In this document: positions 13,929 to 15,386 of the stretch, one piece after another
How positions within the stretch are numbered: the first letter of the stretch is position 1
Layout: each line of letters begins with the position of its first letter
Assembly (NCBI GenBank): GCA_964483625.1
Contig: CAZABB010000040.1
Coordinates: 1 to 15,386 of the forward strand
Source: JAFGQU01 sp964483625
GTDB taxonomy: Bacteria; Omnitrophota; Gorgyraeia; Duberdicusellales; 4484-171
Direction of reading: 5' to 3'
Length of the DNA: 15,386 nucleotides
Program-made: the position numbers and the translations under genes
Notes under the pieces: generated by a model
Told to the model about the DNA's origin: nothing
What the model saw: only the letters and a program-made list of their open reading frames with translations
The model's database searches: none

Positions 13929-14171
13929 GGTAAATAAGACATGTTTTTTAAGCCATGCTCTGCCCCACCCTGATTTCAAATATCTTTCTCGACTCTCTGC
14001 TCTATTCCTGTCCGGGTATTCTTCAAGTAAAATCCTCGCCCAAGGTCTATGCTTTTTTGTAGATTTCATCCGGCCCGCATTATGAGCAGCCAAACGTTTA
14101 TCAGGAGCAGCACTACTCCCTATGTACAACCATGCTTCTTTATTGCTCCTTAGCACATATACGTAGTACAT
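13890..14171 (-). CDS. Small GIY-YIG nuclease (UvrC-like/YhbQ-like single domain)
   Basis: 93 aa from the ATG at 14171. The fold's marks are YYVYVLRS (2-9) for the GIY strand, WLYIGSS (14-20) for the YIG strand, the catalytic arginine region DKRLAAHN (24-31, Arg26) and the metal-site glutamate near RAESRERYLKS (57-67). The last 12 residues and stop lie inside tRNA-Ser, and the stop codon TGA is the tRNA anticodon triplet, so the C-terminus is dictated by tRNA sequence. GTGGGGAAG just upstream of the ATG serves as ribosome binding site; its GTGGGG comes from the partial tRNA copy next to it. An ATG at 14213 reads through tRNA remnant and hairpins and is unlikely. Such genes are often beside tRNAs; a mobile or homing role is inference. 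Confidence 0.85.
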   Translation of the reverse strand: MYYVYVLRSNKEAWLYIGSSAAPDKRLAAHNAGRMKSTKKHRPWARILLEEYPDRNRAESRERYLKSGWGRAWLKKHVLFTGEVAESGLMRRS

Positions 14172-14174
14172 CTT

Positions 14175-14290
14175 CCCCACAACGGTTTTTCGCGTGATGC
14201 CGCTTGGCGGCAAACGCGACCACGTTTTCTGCCACAGGCAGAATCACGTGGCAAGACCGCCGCATTAAACCGGACTCTGCCACCTCTCCG
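14175..14290 (-). pseudogene. Partial tRNA-Ser copy, split by a hairpin insertion
   Basis: Positions 14290-14252 (39 nt) and 14189-14175 (15 nt) are identical to the first 54 nt of the tRNA block at 13929-13876 (flanking C plus 53 nt of tRNA). The copy runs from the acceptor 5' strand to the start of the variable arm and then stops; the 3' part of a tRNA is missing. It is interrupted inside the anticodon loop by 62 bp (14190-14251). It cannot make a tRNA. The two copies flank the GIY-YIG gene as direct repeats. Confidence 0.9.
14190..14251. repeat. 62-bp double-hairpin insertion
   Basis: The insertion is almost all inverted repeat. Hairpin 1 (14191-14218) pairs CGCGT with ACGCG and GCCGC with GCGGC around TTG. 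Hairpin 2 (14220-14251) pairs CCACGT with ACGTGG and TTCTGCC with GGCAGAA around ACA. No reading frame of its own. It resembles REP-like or other small palindromic mobile elements. Confidence 0.75.
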
Positions 14291-14294
14291 AAGG

Positions 14295-14318
14295 GCGATG
14301 ATGCTTACGCATTATCGC
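14295..14318. repeat. Inverted repeat, 10-bp arms with one mismatch
   Basis: GCGATGATGC and GCATTATCGC flank TTAC, 4 nt upstream of the partial tRNA copy. Confidence 0.6.
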
Positions 14319-14320
14319 AA

Positions 14321-14343
14321 ATCTTTAGTCTTTGGTCTACAGT
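14321..14343 (-). repeat. Degenerate inverted repeat, copy 1 (partner at 14457-14479)
   Basis: Read on the minus strand this segment matches 17 of 23 bases of the plus-strand segment 14457-14479; both share a GTAGACC core followed by GACT-AAGA. The pair flanks a gene-free stretch of about 110 bp. Confidence 0.5.
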
Positions 14344-14380
14344 ATTTAGTTGGGTACTGAACATTAACAGTGATTTATAA

Positions 14381-14409
14381 AGTTTATCGTGAAGTTGAAT
14401 TGCAGTCAA
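14381..14409 (-). promoter_or_regulatory. Candidate promoter for the tRNA/GIY-YIG segment
   Basis: TTGACT (14409-14404) and TAAACT (14386-14381) on the minus strand are 17 nt apart. It would drive the tRNA remnant, the nuclease and tRNA-Ser. Read-through from serS is an alternative. Confidence 0.35.
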
Positions 14410-14456
14410 GACTGGTAATTTGTGGATTTTTCTGCAGGGTTCTTTTTTGACTATCG

Positions 14457-14479
14457 ACCGTAGACCTTTGACTGAAGAC
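14457..14479 (+). repeat. Degenerate inverted repeat, copy 2 (partner at 14321-14343)
   Basis: Contains GTAGACC and two loosely repeated units (GACCGTAGACC, GACTGAAGAC), as in other tandem-degenerate intergenic repeats. Confidence 0.5.
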
Positions 14480-14510
14480 TGTTTTTCATCGCTAACCGCT
14501 ATACGCTGTT

Positions 14511-15098
14511 TTAATGCACGATCTGCTGATACAGATCCTGCACGAGGCTCGTACTGTCTTTTAAACTATCGAAGATCAATGCCCCCAGATGAAAATCATA
14601 AGCCACTTTCAGATACACGCCGAATAACGCGAGATTCACGATATACAGGATGCTGAACATAAACAGATAATTCACAAATCCCACGAAGCTCGCCTCGCGT
14701 GTCTGCTGAGCGATATAGACAAGATGCACCGTAAGCACGAACCCGCCCAAGAAAACAAACGTGCTCTTATTGAACGATATGTCCCATATCTTCGGGATAA
14801 TAAAATACCCTAACGCCAGAATCACCAGGATCGAGGGGATAATCAGGTTTACAAACGAGTGCCGGAAAAAGAAATTCTGGACATGATCGTAGAAATTATT
14901 GAGGTCGGCAATAAACAGATAAAAAACGAACGCGGTAAAAACCGAAACATAGAATACACTCAGTTTCAAATCCACTAATCCCCTCATCTTTCCCAACAGA
15001 TTTGAGCTGAACTTGACCATAAAACAGAACACAATCACAAACCCGACGAATTTCGCCAGGGTGATCAGGTAATTATTTCTCGATTCGTAATGTGCCAT
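14511..15098 (-). CDS. Integral membrane protein of unknown function, five predicted helices
   Basis: 195 aa. Hydrophobic segments lie near residues 11-28, 45-63, 82-101, 112-130 and 139-163, joined by short loops; the C-terminal 30 residues (from about 165) are polar. I do not recognise the family, and no catalytic or binding motif stands out. AAGGGGG lies 8 nt before the ATG at 15098, a good ribosome binding site. The first 26 nt overlap the end of serS in another frame, so the two genes are probably cotranscribed and coupled. Its stop is followed by about 220 bp without a gene, holding the repeats and the candidate promoter listed separately. Confidence 0.85.
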   Translation of the reverse strand: MAHYESRNNYLITLAKFVGFVIVFCFMVKFSSNLLGKMRGLVDLKLSVFYVSVFTAFVFYLFIADLNNFYDHVQNFFFRHSFVNLIIPSILVILALGYFIIPKIWDISFNKSTFVFLGGFVLTVHLVYIAQQTREASFVGFVNYLFMFSILYIVNLALFGVYLKVAYDFHLGALIFDSLKDSTSLVQDLYQQIVH

Positions 15099-15386
15099 CC
15101 ATATACCCCCTTAACTTCTCCGGGATCTCAATCGAACCATCCTCGGTCTGATAATTTTCCAAGATAGCTACAATCAACCGCGCCAGTGCCACTCCCGAAC
15201 CGTTTAAGGTGTGCACAAACTGCATCTTACCGGTATCGGGATCTTTATAGCGGATATTCCCGCGGCGGGCCTGGAAATCTTCGAAATTCGAACAGCTCGA
15301 TACTTCAAGCCAACGGTCGATTCCCGGCGCATAGATTTCAATATCATAACACTTCGCCGCGGCAAAGCTGATATCACCCGTCGCGA
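15073..15386 (-). CDS. serS: Seryl-tRNA synthetase, C-terminal part (runs off the window)
   Basis: The last 103 or so codons are present. The residues read ...GDISFAAAKCYDIE, EVSSCSNFEDFQARR and FVHTLNGSGVALARLIVAI, which are the class II synthetase catalytic end of SerRS with motif 3 (LNGSGVALAR), then ENYQTEDGSIEIPEKLRGYM, the usual C-terminus. The enzyme charges tRNA-Ser with serine in the cytoplasm. The stop is TAA at 15075-15073. The gene lies about 1.1 kb upstream of tRNA-Ser(UGA) on the same strand, so enzyme and substrate tRNA are neighbours. Confidence 0.96.
   Translation of the reverse strand, partial: ATGDISFAAAKCYDIEIYAPGIDRWLEVSSCSNFEDFQARRGNIRYKDPDTGKMQFVHTLNGSGVALARLIVAILENYQTEDGSIEIPEKLRGYMDGTLRIEK

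Noticed and set aside
14190..14251. Functional tRNA intron
   Set aside because: The interrupted copy lacks the 3' part of the tRNA, so splicing could not give a tRNA; no group I features are seen in 62 bp.
13440..14320. CRISPR array
   Set aside because: The repeats are single palindromes of different sequence and irregular spacing, not direct repeats with spacers.

Overview
The window is bacterial DNA, dense in genes and mostly transcribed leftward (minus strand). Ribosome binding sites are strong and AGGAGG-like, promoters are TTGACA/TATATT-like, and protein families are typical of bacteria. Sec-type signal peptides and an assimilatory sulfur pathway with siroheme synthesis suggest a free-living, probably Gram-negative-type and possibly anaerobic bacterium. 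Candidate phyla such as Omnitrophota would fit the style, but nothing here fixes the taxonomy.

Positions 1-8790 (minus) hold a sulfur-assimilation and siroheme cluster. Reading in the direction of transcription it is: DUF2061-like membrane protein, APS reductase (cysH), precorrin-2 dehydrogenase, hemA, a short hemC, cobA-type uroporphyrinogen methyltransferase, hemB, hemL, a small siroheme/4Fe-4S sulfite reductase, an Rrf2-family regulator, and O-acetylhomoserine sulfhydrylase (metY). A truncated secreted-protein gene follows. Together these convert APS to sulfite, sulfide and homocysteine, and build the siroheme that the sulfite reductase needs from glutamyl-tRNA. ATP sulfurylase, uroporphyrinogen-III synthase (hemD) and the sirohydrochlorin ferrochelatase are not in the window. 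HemC lacks the entire third domain, including the cysteine that normally holds the dipyrromethane cofactor. Two promoters, one before the DUF2061 gene and one before the Rrf2 gene, share TTGACA-N16-TATATT and inverted half-sites spaced exactly 25 bp apart. This suggests the Rrf2 protein controls both the operon and itself.

Positions 8850-12940 (minus) hold a second operon: a hybrid histidine kinase/response regulator, an HtpX-like M48 membrane protease with an EF-hand loop, a one-cysteine MsrA, and an exported protein of unknown function. The theme may be envelope or oxidative stress. A PilZ-domain gene diverges on the plus strand at 13034.

Positions 13397-14510 are an accessory patch rich in short perfect hairpins. 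It contains an intact tRNA-Ser(UGA), a small GIY-YIG nuclease gene whose 3' end runs into that tRNA, and upstream of the nuclease a second, partial copy of the tRNA's 5' part split by a 62-bp double-hairpin insertion. The layout looks like a roughly 300-bp nuclease unit that entered a tRNA gene and rebuilt it. The window ends with an unknown five-helix membrane protein and the C-terminus of seryl-tRNA synthetase (serS), both leftward.
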